Assembly (NCBI GenBank): GCA_001683845.1
Contig: LXQI01000015.1
Span: forward strand, 1 to 64,000
Direction of reading: 5' to 3'
DNA: 64,000 nt
Source: Erythrobacter sp. ANT-B3C2
GTDB taxonomy: Bacteria > Pseudomonadota > Alphaproteobacteria > Sphingomonadales > Sphingomonadaceae
Shown here: positions 43,186 to 52,375 of the stretch, in pieces
Layout: every line of letters begins with the position of its first letter
Numbering within the stretch: the first letter of the stretch is position 1
Notes under the pieces: generated by a model
The model's database searches: none
What the model saw: only the letters and a program-made list of their open reading frames with translations
What the model was told of the DNA's origin: nothing
Position numbers and translations under genes: made by a program

Positions 43186-44649
43186 ATGAGCACTCTCAAG
43201 AAAGTCGGCCTCGGCGCACTCGTCGTTCTCATCCTGCTGGTGGCGCTCGGCTGGTGGCTGCTGCGCGGCAATCCGGCCGAGCTCACCTTCGCCGAAGTCA
43301 CCGGGACAGATCCGGTGCTCGCCGAGCCCAAGGCGGAGCTGGTGCCCACGGTCAAGGTCGCGCGGCCGATCGGCTTTCCCGATGGCGCGGTGCCGCAGGC
43401 GGCGCAGGGGCTGGTGGTCAACCGCTTCGCCACCGGGCTGAACCATCCGCGGGTGATCTACACGATGCCCAATGGCGACGTGCTGGTGGCCGAAACCAAC
43501 GCCCCCCCGGGGCGCGACATGGGCGGCGGCATCACCGGCTGGTTTGCGGGCCTGCTGTTCGCACGTGCCGGTGCCGACGTGCCCTCGGCCGACCGGATCG
43601 TGCTGCTGCGCGATGCCGACGGCGATGGCGTGGCCGAGCAGACATTCGTTCTGCGCGAGGGGCTCTCCTCCCCCTCGGGCATCGCCTGGCACGACGGCCG
43701 GCTTTACGTCGCCAACCATGATGCCGTGCTGCGCTTCGCCTATCAGGAGGGTGCTACGCAGATCACCGGCCCGGGCGAGAAGCTGATGGATTTGCCACCC
43801 GCCGGCAACCACTGGATGCGCAACATTCTGCTTAATCCGGAGGGCACGCGGCTCTATGTCGCGGTCGGCTCGGCCTCGAATATTGGCGAGAGGGGGATGG
43901 AAATCGAGCAGGGCCGCGCGGCGATCCACGAGTTGAACCTGGAAACCGGCCGCGCGCGGATCTACGGCGCGGGCCTGCGCAACCCGAACGGTCTCGCTTG
44001 GAACCCCTGGAGCGACGAGCTGTGGACCACGGTGAACGAGCGCGACATGCTCGGGTCTGATCTGGTGCCAGATTACCTGACCAACGTGCCTGTGGGCGTG
44101 AATTACGGTTGGCCGTGGGTCTATTGGAACGATGTGTTCGACGAGCGGGTCGAGGCGCCGATGCCCAGTTTCTTCACAGAATACACCCGCACTCCCGAAT
44201 ATGCCCTGGGCCCGCACGTGGCCCCGCTGGGGCTGGTGTTCACCCAGGAGGGCTCGCGCATGGGCCCGCGTTTCGGACGGGGCGCCTTTGTCGCGCAGCA
44301 CGGATCGTGGAACCGCAAGCCCGCGGTGGGCTATGATGTGGTGTTCGTCCGCTTCGACGAGCGCGGCAACCCGCTGGGCAAGCCCGTGCCGGTGCTCGAA
44401 AGCTTCCTCGCCGGCAATGGCGAGACTTACGGCCGGCCGACCTGGGTCGCGTTCGACGGCACCGGCGCGCTGCTGGTGAGCGATGATACGGGCAACACCA
44501 TTTGGCGGGTGATCGCGCCCGGGGCCCAGCCAGCCCCGGCTGCGCAGCGCATCCGTTCCGAGAGCTTCCGGCCCCAAGGCGAGCTGCGCGGCAGCCCCGA
44601 AGAGGTGTTCACCCAGCCACGGGCTGGTGGAGCCGCTGCCGGGCCCTGA
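43186..44649 (+). CDS. Sorbosone/glucose dehydrogenase-like beta-propeller protein (PQQ-GDH family)
   Basis: A 487-residue membrane-anchored periplasmic protein. An N-terminal helix (about 6-27: VGLGALVVLILLVALGWWLL) acts as an uncleaved anchor, followed by a six-bladed beta-propeller of the GDH/sorbosone dehydrogenase type: VIYTMPNGDVLVAETN, DRIVLLRDADGDGVAEQTF (calcium-type Asp loop), SGIAWHDGRLYVANHD, YGAGLRNPNGLAWNPWS, NYGWPWVYWND and ALLVSDDTGNTIWRV. Substrate and use of PQQ cannot be decided from the sequence. It starts 60 bp from the divergent msrC gene. Confidence 0.88.
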   Translation: MSTLKKVGLGALVVLILLVALGWWLLRGNPAELTFAEVTGTDPVLAEPKAELVPTVKVARPIGFPDGAVPQAAQGLVVNRFATGLNHPRVIYTMPNGDVLVAETNAPPGRDMGGGITGWFAGLLFARAGADVPSADRIVLLRDADGDGVAEQTFVLREGLSSPSGIAWHDGRLYVANHDAVLRFAYQEGATQITGPGEKLMDLPPAGNHWMRNILLNPEGTRLYVAVGSASNIGERGMEIEQGRAAIHELNLETGRARIYGAGLRNPNGLAWNPWSDELWTTVNERDMLGSDLVPDYLTNVPVGVNYGWPWVYWNDVFDERVEAPMPSFFTEYTRTPEYALGPHVAPLGLVFTQEGSRMGPRFGRGAFVAQHGSWNRKPAVGYDVVFVRFDERGNPLGKPVPVLESFLAGNGETYGRPTWVAFDGTGALLVSDDTGNTIWRVIAPGAQPAPAAQRIRSESFRPQGELRGSPEEVFTQPRAGGAAAGP

Positions 44650-44677
44650 GCCGCCCTGAGCCGCTCCAGCTGAGGCG

Positions 44678-45526
44678 CTACAGCGCGCGTCCAGCGCGGC
44701 CCGCCAGTTCGGTGATGTAGTGCCAGGCCGTGCGGCCCGACCGGGCGCCGCGCCGCCGGGCCCATTCGAGCGCCTGCCCTTCGGCCCAGTCTAGCCCGAG
44801 GGCTTCGGCATAGCCTGCCACGATCGCCAGATAATCGTCCTGCGAACAGGCGTGGAAGCCCAGCGCCAGACCAAACCGATCCGCCAGCGCCAGCCGATCG
44901 TCCACCGCGTCGCGCGGGTTCAGCGGATCGTCCTGCTCGCCCATTTCGCGCGAGACCAGCGCGCGGCGGTTGGCGGTCACCGCCAGCCGCACATTGGCCG
45001 GTCGTGCCTCCACCCCGCCATCGAGCCAGCTGCGCAGGCAGCGCGGGCCCATCGAATCCTCGTCGGCAAAGCCAAGATCGTCGAGGAACACCAGGAACCG
45101 CCGGTCCACTCCTCCGAGACGGGCGAACAACTCGGCCAGCGACCCCAGCGCATCGGTGCCGACCTGCACCAGCGCCAGCCGGCCGGGCTCCTGCTCCTGC
45201 GCAGCGGCGGCGGCGGCCCGCAGCAGTGCGGATTTGCCCATTCCGCGCGCGCCCCAAAGAAGCATGTCATGCGCCGCGCTGCCGCGCGCATGGCGCAGCA
45301 GATTGGCGCACACCGCTGCCTTCTGCCCCTCGATCCCGCGCAGCAAGGCGAGCGCGGGCGCTTCGATCCGCTCCACCGGGCGCGGCCCCCATGTGCGCCA
45401 GACATAGGCGGGGTGCGCCAGCCAATTGGCTTTTGCCTCCGCTTGGCCGGCAGGGTTCGCCATCCGCTCAAGCGCGGCGGCGATACGCGACAGGGCCTGT
45501 GCGCCGGTTGAGGATTGGCCTTCCAT
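44678..45526 (-). CDS. DUF815 family AAA+ ATPase
   Basis: A 282-residue AAA+ ATPase of the DUF815 group. Walker A is LLWGARGMGKSALLRA near 88-103 and Walker B is FLVFLDDLGFADED near 145-158; NVRLAVTANRRALVSREM is sensor 1-like, and DRFGLALGFHACSQDDYLAIV the arginine-finger/lid region. The family's biological role is not established. It converges with the dehydrogenase-like gene (28 bp) and is divergent from the Sua5 gene, whose start is 26 bp away, so promoters overlap. Confidence 0.88.
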   Translation of the reverse strand: MEGQSSTGAQALSRIAAALERMANPAGQAEAKANWLAHPAYVWRTWGPRPVERIEAPALALLRGIEGQKAAVCANLLRHARGSAAHDMLLWGARGMGKSALLRAAAAAAQEQEPGRLALVQVGTDALGSLAELFARLGGVDRRFLVFLDDLGFADEDSMGPRCLRSWLDGGVEARPANVRLAVTANRRALVSREMGEQDDPLNPRDAVDDRLALADRFGLALGFHACSQDDYLAIVAGYAEALGLDWAEGQALEWARRRGARSGRTAWHYITELAGRAGRAL

Positions 45527-45552
45527 CGCACGGCGGCGTATAGCGCGCCGCC

Positions 45553-46512
45553 ATGAGCGGCAAGGCGGAGACGGTGCTGGCGGATGCAGCGGGGATCGCG
45601 CGCGCGGCCGGGATCCTGCGCGCCGGCGGGCTGGTCGCCCTGCCGACCGAGACGGTATACGGCCTCGCCGCCCGGGCTGACAGCGCCGAGGCGGTAGCGC
45701 GGATCTACCGGGCCAAGGGGCGGCCCTGCTTCAATCCGCTGATCGTGCATGTCGCCGGGCTGGAAGAGGCCGAGCGGCTGGCCCATTTCTCAACCGCAGC
45801 CCGGGCAGTGGCGCAGGCGGCATGGCCCGGCCCGCTCACGCTAGTGCTGCCCCGCCGCGAGGGCTCCGCACTGGCCGCTGCCGTCACCGCCGGCCTTCCC
45901 ACCGTCGCCCTGCGAGCGCCCGCTCACCCGGTGATGCAGGCAGTACTGGCCGCCTGCGCGGTGGCGCTGGCCGCGCCCTCGGCCAATCGCAGCACGCAGG
46001 TGAGCCCGACCTCTGCCGCGCATGTGGAGCAAGCGCTGGGGGGTGCGGTCGATCTGATCCTCGATGGCGGCCCGTGCGAGCGGGGTATCGAATCGACGAT
46101 CCTCGCCGTCCGCGAGAATGGCGCGTGGGAGATGTTGCGCCCCGGGCCGGTGGATGCCGATGCGCTGCACCGCCGCCTGCGCGGCAGTCCGCTACCTCCG
46201 CCTCCTCGCCGTTTGGTGACGGTCGAGGCACCCGGGCAGCTGGCGCTGCATTATTCGCCCGGAAAGCCAGTGCGGCTCGCCGCGCAAGCCCCAGAGCCCG
46301 GCGAGTACATGATTGGCTTCGGCGATATCACGGGAGATTGCACGCTCTCCGCCGGCGGCAATCTGGTAGAGGCCGCGGCGCAGCTCTATGCCTGCCTCCA
46401 CCGCGCCGCCGCTTCCAAAAGCCCGCGGATTGCGATTGCGCCAGTTCCAGATGGCGAAATCGGCGCGGCGATCAACGATCGCCTGCGCCGCGCTGCCTCT
46501 TCCGATCGTTAA
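45553..46512 (+). CDS. tsaC: L-threonylcarbamoyladenylate synthase (Sua5 type)
   Basis: A 319-residue enzyme making TC-AMP for t6A37 tRNA modification. The YrdC/Sua5 domain (about 1-210) has GGLVALPTETVYGLA, KGRPCFNPLIVHV, WPGPLTLVLPR and GIESTILAV. The additional ~100-residue C-terminal Sua5 domain begins LVTVEAPGQLALHYSPGKPV, so it is the long Sua5 rather than the short TsaC form. Symbol tsaC is used in the broad sense. The start follows directly from the divergent DUF815 gene. Confidence 0.95.
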   Translation: MSGKAETVLADAAGIARAAGILRAGGLVALPTETVYGLAARADSAEAVARIYRAKGRPCFNPLIVHVAGLEEAERLAHFSTAARAVAQAAWPGPLTLVLPRREGSALAAAVTAGLPTVALRAPAHPVMQAVLAACAVALAAPSANRSTQVSPTSAAHVEQALGGAVDLILDGGPCERGIESTILAVRENGAWEMLRPGPVDADALHRRLRGSPLPPPPRRLVTVEAPGQLALHYSPGKPVRLAAQAPEPGEYMIGFGDITGDCTLSAGGNLVEAAAQLYACLHRAAASKSPRIAIAPVPDGEIGAAINDRLRRAASSDR

Positions 46513-46698
46513 GCCGTAGAGAGTTTGGGGGCTGCATTGGCGGCAGGGCCAGTTGGCGGTCTGCCTCTGCCCTCGATGATGCGCCCTGTGGGTCGTGGGT
46601 GCAGGGTTAAACAGGCGCCCATCGACCCTCCGGAGCGGATGAGCTTGTGCTTGCGAACCCTCTCGGATCGAGCAAGAACCCGCCCGGCCCGCCGCAGC

Positions 46699-47079
46699 CT
46701 AGCGCGGGCGCTCCACCGGCACGCGCGGCATAATCTCGTCCATTTCCGCTCGCGCGATTACCGCCCGGCGGCAGCCCTCCTCCCGACCATCCATGCAGCG
46801 CTCAGCCTGCCGGACATATTCACGCTCCAACGCACCCAGCCGCTCCTCCTGGCGGCGCAACTCGCGCCCCCGCTTCTCGTCGGCCTCCGACTGGCTGGTG
46901 GTGACGAGATCGACCACGCTGGAAACCGCCCGTACCGGCAGGGTGGCGACGTCGAACGCCGCCTTGGCCAGGCACCCGCCTAGCAGCAGCGGAGCCAGCG
47001 AGACGAACAGGACCGCAACAGGACGCAATGCACGGCTCCTTCCGCCACCCTTGTTGCCCACGCCTGCCTTCCGCGCCAT
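46699..47079 (-). CDS. Hypothetical lipoprotein
   Basis: A 126-residue predicted lipoprotein. A basic N-terminus is followed by a hydrophobic helix and the lipobox LLLGGC (Cys near residue 36). The mature part starts LAKAAFDVATLPVRAVSSVVD, then a long charged helical region (EADEKRGRELRRQEERLGALERE in part) with a probable coiled coil, and two cysteines in ERCMDGREEGCRRA. I do not recognise a named family. It would be a substrate of the Lgt encoded at 8.6 kb. The 186 bp between its stop and the Sua5 stop contain no gene. Confidence 0.75.
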   Translation of the reverse strand: MARKAGVGNKGGGRSRALRPVAVLFVSLAPLLLGGCLAKAAFDVATLPVRAVSSVVDLVTTSQSEADEKRGRELRRQEERLGALEREYVRQAERCMDGREEGCRRAVIARAEMDEIMPRVPVERPR

Positions 47080-47103
47080 GAACGCGCAGCTGAGGGCCGC
47101 CCC

Positions 47104-47135
47104 TTAGGCCCAAGCCGGCCGGGGCGAGGGCCTAA
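47104..47135. repeat. Perfect 8-bp inverted repeat overlapping the carD stop (terminator-like hairpin)
   Basis: TTAGGCCC at 47104-47111 and GGGCCTAA at 47128-47135 are perfect complements around a 16-base GC-rich loop that itself contains GCCGGCC. The repeat includes the carD stop codon. It is well placed to end carD transcription, but no T-tract follows on the minus strand. Confidence 0.5.
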
Positions 47136-47665
47136 GCGTCTTCGGTGCTGTCGTAATAGCGGGGCGCATGGGTCTTGAGCACGTCGAGGATCTTGGCGAG
47201 AGCGGCCGGCTCGTCGGTCTTCTCCATCGCCGCCAGTTCGCGGGCAAGGCGGCTGGAGGCGGCCTCGAATATCTGCCGCTCCGAATAGCTCTGCTCGGGC
47301 TGGTCCTCGGGCCGGAACAGGTCGCGGGTCACCTCGGCGATCGACACCAGATCGCCCGAATTGATCTTCGCCTCATATTCCTGCGCCCGGCGCGACCACA
47401 TGGTGCGCTTCACCCGGGGCTTGCCCTTGAGCGTTTCCATCGCCTCTTTCAGCGTCTTGTCGCTCGAGAGCTTGCGCATCCCGATCGCCTCGACCTTGTT
47501 CACCGGCACGCGCAGCGTCATGCGCTCCTTCTCGAACCGCAACACGTAGAGCTCGAGCTTCATCCCGGCGATTTCCTCGCTCTGGAGTTCGATAACCCGG
47601 CCCACGCCGTGCTTGGGATAAACTACGTAATCGCCGACGTCGAAAGCGGGGGCGTTGACTGCCAT
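47132..47665 (-). CDS. carD: CarD-family transcriptional regulator
   Basis: A 177-residue RNA-polymerase-binding regulator. The N-terminal RID/Tudor domain (about 8-65: FDVGDYVVYPKHGVGRVIEL) contacts the RNAP beta subunit, and the C-terminal helical domain (about 75-165: KRTMWSRRAQEYEAKINSGD in part, with the conserved Trp that stabilises the open promoter bubble) follows. The DLVSIAEVTRDLFRP motif is typical. CarD stabilises open complexes at rRNA and other promoters. I chose ATG 47665 because AAAGGA lies at proper distance; an ATG two codons earlier overlaps that site. Confidence 0.95.
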   Translation of the reverse strand: MAVNAPAFDVGDYVVYPKHGVGRVIELQSEEIAGMKLELYVLRFEKERMTLRVPVNKVEAIGMRKLSSDKTLKEAMETLKGKPRVKRTMWSRRAQEYEAKINSGDLVSIAEVTRDLFRPEDQPEQSYSERQIFEAASSRLARELAAMEKTDEPAALAKILDVLKTHAPRYYDSTEDA

Positions 47666-47929
47666 TTTCATTCCTTTCAGCAGGGCATGGAACCCGCGCG
47701 GGTGCGTGCAACAAGCCACTCGCCGCGCGACCGTGCGGCGACATGCTCGTCATGCGACTGACGCACCTGGGAGGGGATCCTGCCTTCCTATTTTGCCGGG
47801 CCCAGCGCGATGGGCCACACAGTTCCCCGCAACATAGCGAATTCGCACCAAAATTGCCACCCCTCCCGATTGGAGGCAAACCTGCGGTCCAGTGAGCGGG
47901 TGAGTGGGCAATTTGGGCCTGCCCCGGGG

Positions 47930-48898
47930 CTATTGCTCCTTGCGGTCGGCCTCGGCATTGTCGGGCGTGGTATCGGCGGCATGGGCGCGCCGCTCGCCCA
48001 TCGGCTCGGGCTCACCCACCGTGGTATCGGCCACTGTCTGCCGCTCCAGCTGGGCGTTGATCTCGGCGCCCAGCAGCAGGACATAGGCCGAAAGATACAG
48101 CCAGGTCAGCAGCACCACCACCGCGCCCAGCGAGCCATAGGTGGCATCATAGCTGCCGAAATTGGAGACATAGAAGCCGAACAAGGCGGTGAGGATCATC
48201 CACCCCAGTGCCGTAAAGAACGATCCCGGCGTCACCCACGACCATTTCGCCGAATCCCGATCGGGTCCGAAGCGGTAGAACGCCGCCGCCGCCGCCATGC
48301 CCAGCACCAACACCAGCGCGAAGGAGGCGATCCGCCCCAGCAGCGCGCCCGCTCCCGAAAGGTCGGGCACCAGGTCGGTCAGCGCCGCCAGCACCGTCAT
48401 TGCGCCCACCGCCACCAGCGCGCCGAGGATCGCCCCCAGCGTGATCGCCAGCGCCAGCAGGTTCAGCTTGAGGAAGCCGCGCGTCTCCTCCTCGTCATAG
48501 GTGATATTCATCGCGGTGATGATCGAGGCGGCACCGTTGCGCGCGCCGAACAGCGCGATCCCCAGCGCCAGCAGCAGCCCGAGCCCCTTCTTGCCCGAGG
48601 AATCCTCCACCACATTGTGCAATTGATCGCCGATCAGCCCGGCGGCCTGTTCGGGAAGCGCCTGAGCCAGCGCGATCATGTGGCTTTCCACCGAGTCGGC
48701 GCTGGCAACAAGGCCGTAGATCAGCACGCTCGCGCCCAGCAGCGGCACCATCGCTAGGAAGGCGTAGAACGCCACCCCTGCCGAAACGATGCCGATATTA
48801 TCGGCGCTGCCCTCTTTCCAAGCGCGCACCAGCGCCTGCTTCCAATCGGCGAGAGACATCGCCCAGGGTTTGGTGGTGCGCGCTAACGTCGCTGGCAC
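47930..48898 (-). CDS. YihY/BrkB-family inner-membrane protein
   Basis: A 322-residue membrane protein with six hydrophobic helices (about 40-65, 100-125, 145-170, 185-210, 220-240, 250-275) and family motifs GVAFYAFLAMVPLLGASVLIYGL, GNGAAS-like ARNGAASIITAMN, and the final AVVVLLTWLYLSAYVLLLGAEIN (in part). The C-terminal tail is acidic. The function is unproven (formerly mislabelled RNase BN). A GTG start at 48898 is preferred because of the GAGGA site; ATG 48859 is the alternative. The 264-bp region before the carD start holds only promoters. Confidence 0.9.
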   Translation of the reverse strand: MPATLARTTKPWAMSLADWKQALVRAWKEGSADNIGIVSAGVAFYAFLAMVPLLGASVLIYGLVASADSVESHMIALAQALPEQAAGLIGDQLHNVVEDSSGKKGLGLLLALGIALFGARNGAASIITAMNITYDEEETRGFLKLNLLALAITLGAILGALVAVGAMTVLAALTDLVPDLSGAGALLGRIASFALVLVLGMAAAAAFYRFGPDRDSAKWSWVTPGSFFTALGWMILTALFGFYVSNFGSYDATYGSLGAVVVLLTWLYLSAYVLLLGAEINAQLERQTVADTTVGEPEPMGERRAHAADTTPDNAEADRKEQ

Positions 48899-49055
48899 AA
48901 TCTTCCTCGTGATTATTCGATCCGCGGGCCGGCCATCGGCCGAGCCTCCGTCACAAGAACGTCACGCTGCGGAAAAGGTCCAAAAAAGCTGGGCTTTCCA
49001 TTCCACCGGCCATTCCGCACACCCCTCCGTGGCAGCGGCCGGCGCCAGCGCCCGA

Positions 49056-49394
49056 TCAGTCGCCGGTGCCCGGCTCCGGGGTGAAGAACTGCTCGAACTT
49101 GCCGTCCTCGCCCTTGTGCTCGTCGGCATCCTCGGGCGGCTCTTTCTTCTGGGTGATGTTGGGCCACTCGGCCGAGTATTTGGTGTTCAGCTCCAGCCAT
49201 TGCTCCAGGCCGCTCTCCGTATCGGGGAGGATCGCCTCGGCCGGGCATTCGGGCTCGCACACGCCGCAATCGATGCATTCGGACGGGTTGATGACGAGCA
49301 TGTTCTCGCCCTCGTAGAAACAATCGACCGGGCAGACCTCGACGCAATCGGTGTACTTGCACTTGATGCAGGCCTCGGTGACGACGTAGGTCAT
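49056..49394 (-). CDS. fdxA: 7Fe ferredoxin FdxA
   Basis: A 112-residue seven-iron ferredoxin with one [3Fe-4S] and one [4Fe-4S] cluster. The first ligand set is [18 protein letters not shown] and the second [15 protein letters not shown]. The C-terminal 50 residues match the FdxA extension ([19 protein letters not shown]). It is a low-potential electron carrier. The gene follows the S4-domain gene with a 4-bp gap between stop and start, so helicase, S4 protein and fdxA form one leftward unit. Confidence 0.96.
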   Translation of the reverse strand: MTYVVTEACIKCKYTDCVEVCPVDCFYEGENMLVINPSECIDCGVCEPECPAEAILPDTESGLEQWLELNTKYSAEWPNITQKKEPPEDADEHKGEDGKFEQFFTPEPGTGD

Positions 49395-49398
49395 TGGC

Positions 49399-49737
49399 TC
49401 ACGCTTTCCTCTGTTCCCCGCCGCGCCCCCCGGCGTCGCCGGCCTCGCGGCCTGCTAGGGCGTTTGCTCCGCCAGCGTCAAGCGGGCGATAGTGCATCCG
49501 CGCCTCTCCCGGCGGGCCGCGACGGGGCGGCAGCGCCAGCAATTCGATCACCAGCACCCGGGCCGAGAGCGGGAGCGTCAGCACATCGCCCGGCGCCACG
49601 GACTGGTCCTGGTGCAGCACGCGCGCGCCGTTGCGGCGGATGTGCCCCTCGGCGATCCACCGTTGGGCCAGCGTGCGGCTCCGGGCAAAGCGCAGGTGGA
49701 ACAGCAGCCGGTCGAGCCGCATGGCGGTGGCGGTCAC
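49399..49737 (-). CDS. S4-domain RNA-binding protein (Hsp15-like)
   Basis: A 112-residue heat-shock-protein-15-like S4 protein. The S4 domain (about 6-65) reads [32 protein letters not shown] in part, followed by [12 protein letters not shown]. Hsp15 rescues 50S subunits carrying blocked nascent chains; whether this shorter protein does the same is inferred. It overlaps the helicase stop by four bases (ATGA). Confidence 0.9.
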   Translation of the reverse strand: MTATAMRLDRLLFHLRFARSRTLAQRWIAEGHIRRNGARVLHQDQSVAPGDVLTLPLSARVLVIELLALPPRRGPPGEARMHYRPLDAGGANALAGREAGDAGGRGGEQRKA

Positions 49738-52286
49738 CGCACCAGCCCGGCGAGCTCGGCAAAGGCATTGCCCTCGCGAGCAGGCGCCGCAGGGCGCTGT
49801 TCGGCGCGGCGGTGATCGGGCCTTGGGGGGCGCCAGTTCCAGCCGGTCGGCGCCGGCGGGCCGAGCGCACCCTCGGGCAAGCTGCGCTCGGGCCTGGGGC
49901 GGAAGCCGCCCTCGTGCAACAGCCGGAGCAGGTTCGCGGAAGCCAGCCCCATCGAGGTCGCCAGCGCCGGGTCGAGCCGGAAGGTGCCCCTCGGCCCGTG
50001 CCCCTGGACCCGCTCGCGCGCCTCATGCGCCGCGCGGAGCAGCTTCTCCGCCATGTCGACGCGGACCGCCTGGCTGCCCGCGCGGCGGTATCCCGCCGGG
50101 AGCTGCTGTGCGGCCTCGATCACCGGCTCCATGCCCGCCTGCAACGCGCGAGGGTCAGCGCCGATCGCCTGCAGCAGCCGGCGCGGCCCGGGCTTGAGCA
50201 GCGCGGGCACGAACAGGTCGAGCGCGCCCACCGTCACCCCCAGCCGCCGCAGCAGCGGGCGCTTTTCCTTGGACACCTGCGCCAGCCCCGCCGCCTCGCG
50301 CGCGATCACCCCGCCACCGGCCGTCACCGCCAGCAGCACCGCGCGCAGTTCCGTGCCGGTGGCCGGGTCGAGCATCGCCTGCTCGATCCGCCGCAGCGGG
50401 GCGAGCGGGGCCAGCTGCCCCTCCAGCCAGTGCTCCAGCGCCTCAGCCAGCCGCGTGCGCTGGGCCGCATCCAGCTGCCCCAGCTCGCGGGCCAGCCGCA
50501 GCCGCGGGCGGCTCATCGCCTTGCCCGGCTCGATCACGGCCACCGGGCGCCCGTCGCGCAAAACCGCGCCCTCAGCCAGCGACAGTTCGCCCGACTCGCC
50601 CTGCACCAGCGCACGGGCGCGCTCGGCGAGCAGCCGCGGTAAGTGCCGCTCGGCCGCCGCCAGCATCATCCGCTGGTCTTCATGCCCGGCACTGGGATCG
50701 ACCACAAAGCGGAAGCCCTCGAGATGGCCGATCGGCTGATCCTCTACCAGCACCCGCCCCTCGGCATCGAGTGTCACCGGCAGCAGCCCGGCATCCTTGC
50801 CCAGCCCGCGCATCAGCACCGCGGTGCGGCGATTGACGAAGCGCTCGGTCAGCCGCTGGTGCAGCGCATCGGACAGCCGGGCCTCGGCGGCTCGGGCGCG
50901 CGCGGCCATCTCGTCACGCGCCAGCACCCAATCGGGCCGCTGGCAGATATAGGCCCAGCTGCGGATCGCCGCGATACGCCCCTGCAGCGTGTCGATATCG
51001 CCCTCCGCCCGGTCGAGATCGCTGATTCGCGCGGCGACATAATCGGCGCCCAGATGCCCCTCGCGCAAATCCTGCCACAGCCGCGCCACGAAACGCGCAT
51101 GCGTATCCGGGCCCTGTTGGCGGAAGTCGGGCAGCTGGCACGCCTCCCAGAAGCGGCGGACCAGCCCAGAGGTGCGCAGCCCCTCGGCAATCCCTGGTTC
51201 CTCCGCCAGCCGCTTGAGCACCGCCAGGTCGATCGCCTCGGGCGCGGGGGCGAGTTGCGGCGACTCGGGCTTGGCCTCGAGATCGCCGATCAACACGTCG
51301 AGCGTGTCGCAGCGCGGCCGGGCCTCGCGCCAGAACAGCCGGGTGAGCGGGGCAAAGCGGTGCTGCTCGATGGCGAACACCTCATCCTCAGTGAACTCCA
51401 GCTGGGTCCCGCGCCGCCCCTTGCCACCTCCCGCACCGGCGAGCGTGCCGAAGCTGCCATCTTGCTGGTGCCTCCCGGCGCGCCCGGCGATCTGCGCCAT
51501 TTCGGCGGGGCTCAGTCGGCGCTGACGCACCCCGTCGAACTTGCCCAACCCGGCGAAGGCGACATGCCGCACATCGAGGTTCAGCCCCATGCCGATCGCA
51601 TCAGTGGCGACGATGTAATCCACCTCGCCGGACTGGAACAGCGCCACCTGCCGGTTGCGCGTCTCGGGGCTGAGCGCCCCCATCACCACCGCCGCCCCGC
51701 CGCGAAACCGCCGCAGCATCTCGGCCACCTGGTAAACCTGCTCCACCGAGAAGGCGACGATGGCGCTGCGCGGCGGCAGGCGGCTGAGCTTGCTCGCCCC
51801 GGTGTGAGTCAGCGTGGAAAAGCGCGGCCGCTCCACCGTTTCGATCCCCGGCAGCAGCGCCTTGACCACCGGCTCCAGCGTGGCCGAGCCGAGCAGCATC
51901 GTCTCCTCACGCCCGCGGGCATGCAGCAGCCGATCCGTAAAGATATGCCCCCGCTCGCGATCCGCCGCCAGCTGCGCCTCGTCCAGCGCGACGAAAGCAA
52001 GACCGCCGTCAGCGCCCCTGGTGGTCTGCGGCATGGCCTCGGAGGTGCACAGGAAGTAGCGCGCATTGGGCGGCTCAATCCGCTCCTCGCCAGTGATCAG
52101 TGCCACTTGCGCATCGCCCTTGATCGCGCGCACCCGATCATACACCTCGCGCGCCAACAGCCGCAGTGGGAAACCGATCGCACCGCTGGAATGGCCGCAC
52201 ATCCGCTCGATCGCGAGATGCGTCTTGCCCGTGTTGGTGGGGCCGAGCACCGCTTTGAGGCGACTGTCCGAACGGGTTGTAAACAC
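49734..52286 (-). CDS. SUV3-like helicase-related protein
   Basis: An 850-residue superfamily 2 RNA/DNA helicase resembling mitochondrial SUV3. Motif I is VLGPTNTGKTHLAIERM, motif II FVALDEAQLAAD (DEAQ), motif III LLGSATLEP, and motif VI MAQIAGRAGRHQQDG with GEVDYIVATDAIGMGLN. The C-terminal third is family-specific, with a basic Pro/Arg-rich tail (NWRPPRPDHRRAEQRPAAP). I use GTG 52286 (MFTTRSDSRLKAVLGP) because the helicase core starts at once; the frame continues upstream through the 11-bp repeats to TTG 52358. In alphaproteobacteria this protein often pairs with the S4 gene, as here. Confidence 0.9.
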   Translation of the reverse strand: MFTTRSDSRLKAVLGPTNTGKTHLAIERMCGHSSGAIGFPLRLLAREVYDRVRAIKGDAQVALITGEERIEPPNARYFLCTSEAMPQTTRGADGGLAFVALDEAQLAADRERGHIFTDRLLHARGREETMLLGSATLEPVVKALLPGIETVERPRFSTLTHTGASKLSRLPPRSAIVAFSVEQVYQVAEMLRRFRGGAAVVMGALSPETRNRQVALFQSGEVDYIVATDAIGMGLNLDVRHVAFAGLGKFDGVRQRRLSPAEMAQIAGRAGRHQQDGSFGTLAGAGGGKGRRGTQLEFTEDEVFAIEQHRFAPLTRLFWREARPRCDTLDVLIGDLEAKPESPQLAPAPEAIDLAVLKRLAEEPGIAEGLRTSGLVRRFWEACQLPDFRQQGPDTHARFVARLWQDLREGHLGADYVAARISDLDRAEGDIDTLQGRIAAIRSWAYICQRPDWVLARDEMAARARAAEARLSDALHQRLTERFVNRRTAVLMRGLGKDAGLLPVTLDAEGRVLVEDQPIGHLEGFRFVVDPSAGHEDQRMMLAAAERHLPRLLAERARALVQGESGELSLAEGAVLRDGRPVAVIEPGKAMSRPRLRLARELGQLDAAQRTRLAEALEHWLEGQLAPLAPLRRIEQAMLDPATGTELRAVLLAVTAGGGVIAREAAGLAQVSKEKRPLLRRLGVTVGALDLFVPALLKPGPRRLLQAIGADPRALQAGMEPVIEAAQQLPAGYRRAGSQAVRVDMAEKLLRAAHEARERVQGHGPRGTFRLDPALATSMGLASANLLRLLHEGGFRPRPERSLPEGALGPPAPTGWNWRPPRPDHRRAEQRPAAPAREGNAFAELAGLVR

Positions 52287-52320
52287 GATGCAAATCAGTG
52301 TGGCGACGCCGGGGCCCCAG

Positions 52321-52375
52321 TGCAAGCGCGGTGCAAGCGCGGTGCAAGCGCGGTGCAAGCGCGGTGCAAGCGCGG
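52321..52375. repeat. Array of five perfect 11-bp direct repeats
   Basis: TGCAAGCGCGG is repeated five times without a spacer or mismatch from 52321 to 52375, 35 bp upstream of the helicase GTG and 180 bp before the divergent M23 peptidase. The unit is close to one helical turn and not a multiple of three. It could be a stacked operator, a promoter-strength or leader modulator, or slippage-generated DNA. Confidence 0.95.

Noticed and set aside
46513-46698. A possible small gene between the Sua5 and lipoprotein stops
   Set aside because: No frame combines a start, a ribosome-binding site and coding-like composition in these 186 bp.
52321-52375. The 11-bp repeats as a minimal CRISPR array
   Set aside because: The repeats are directly adjacent with no spacers, and no cas genes are present.
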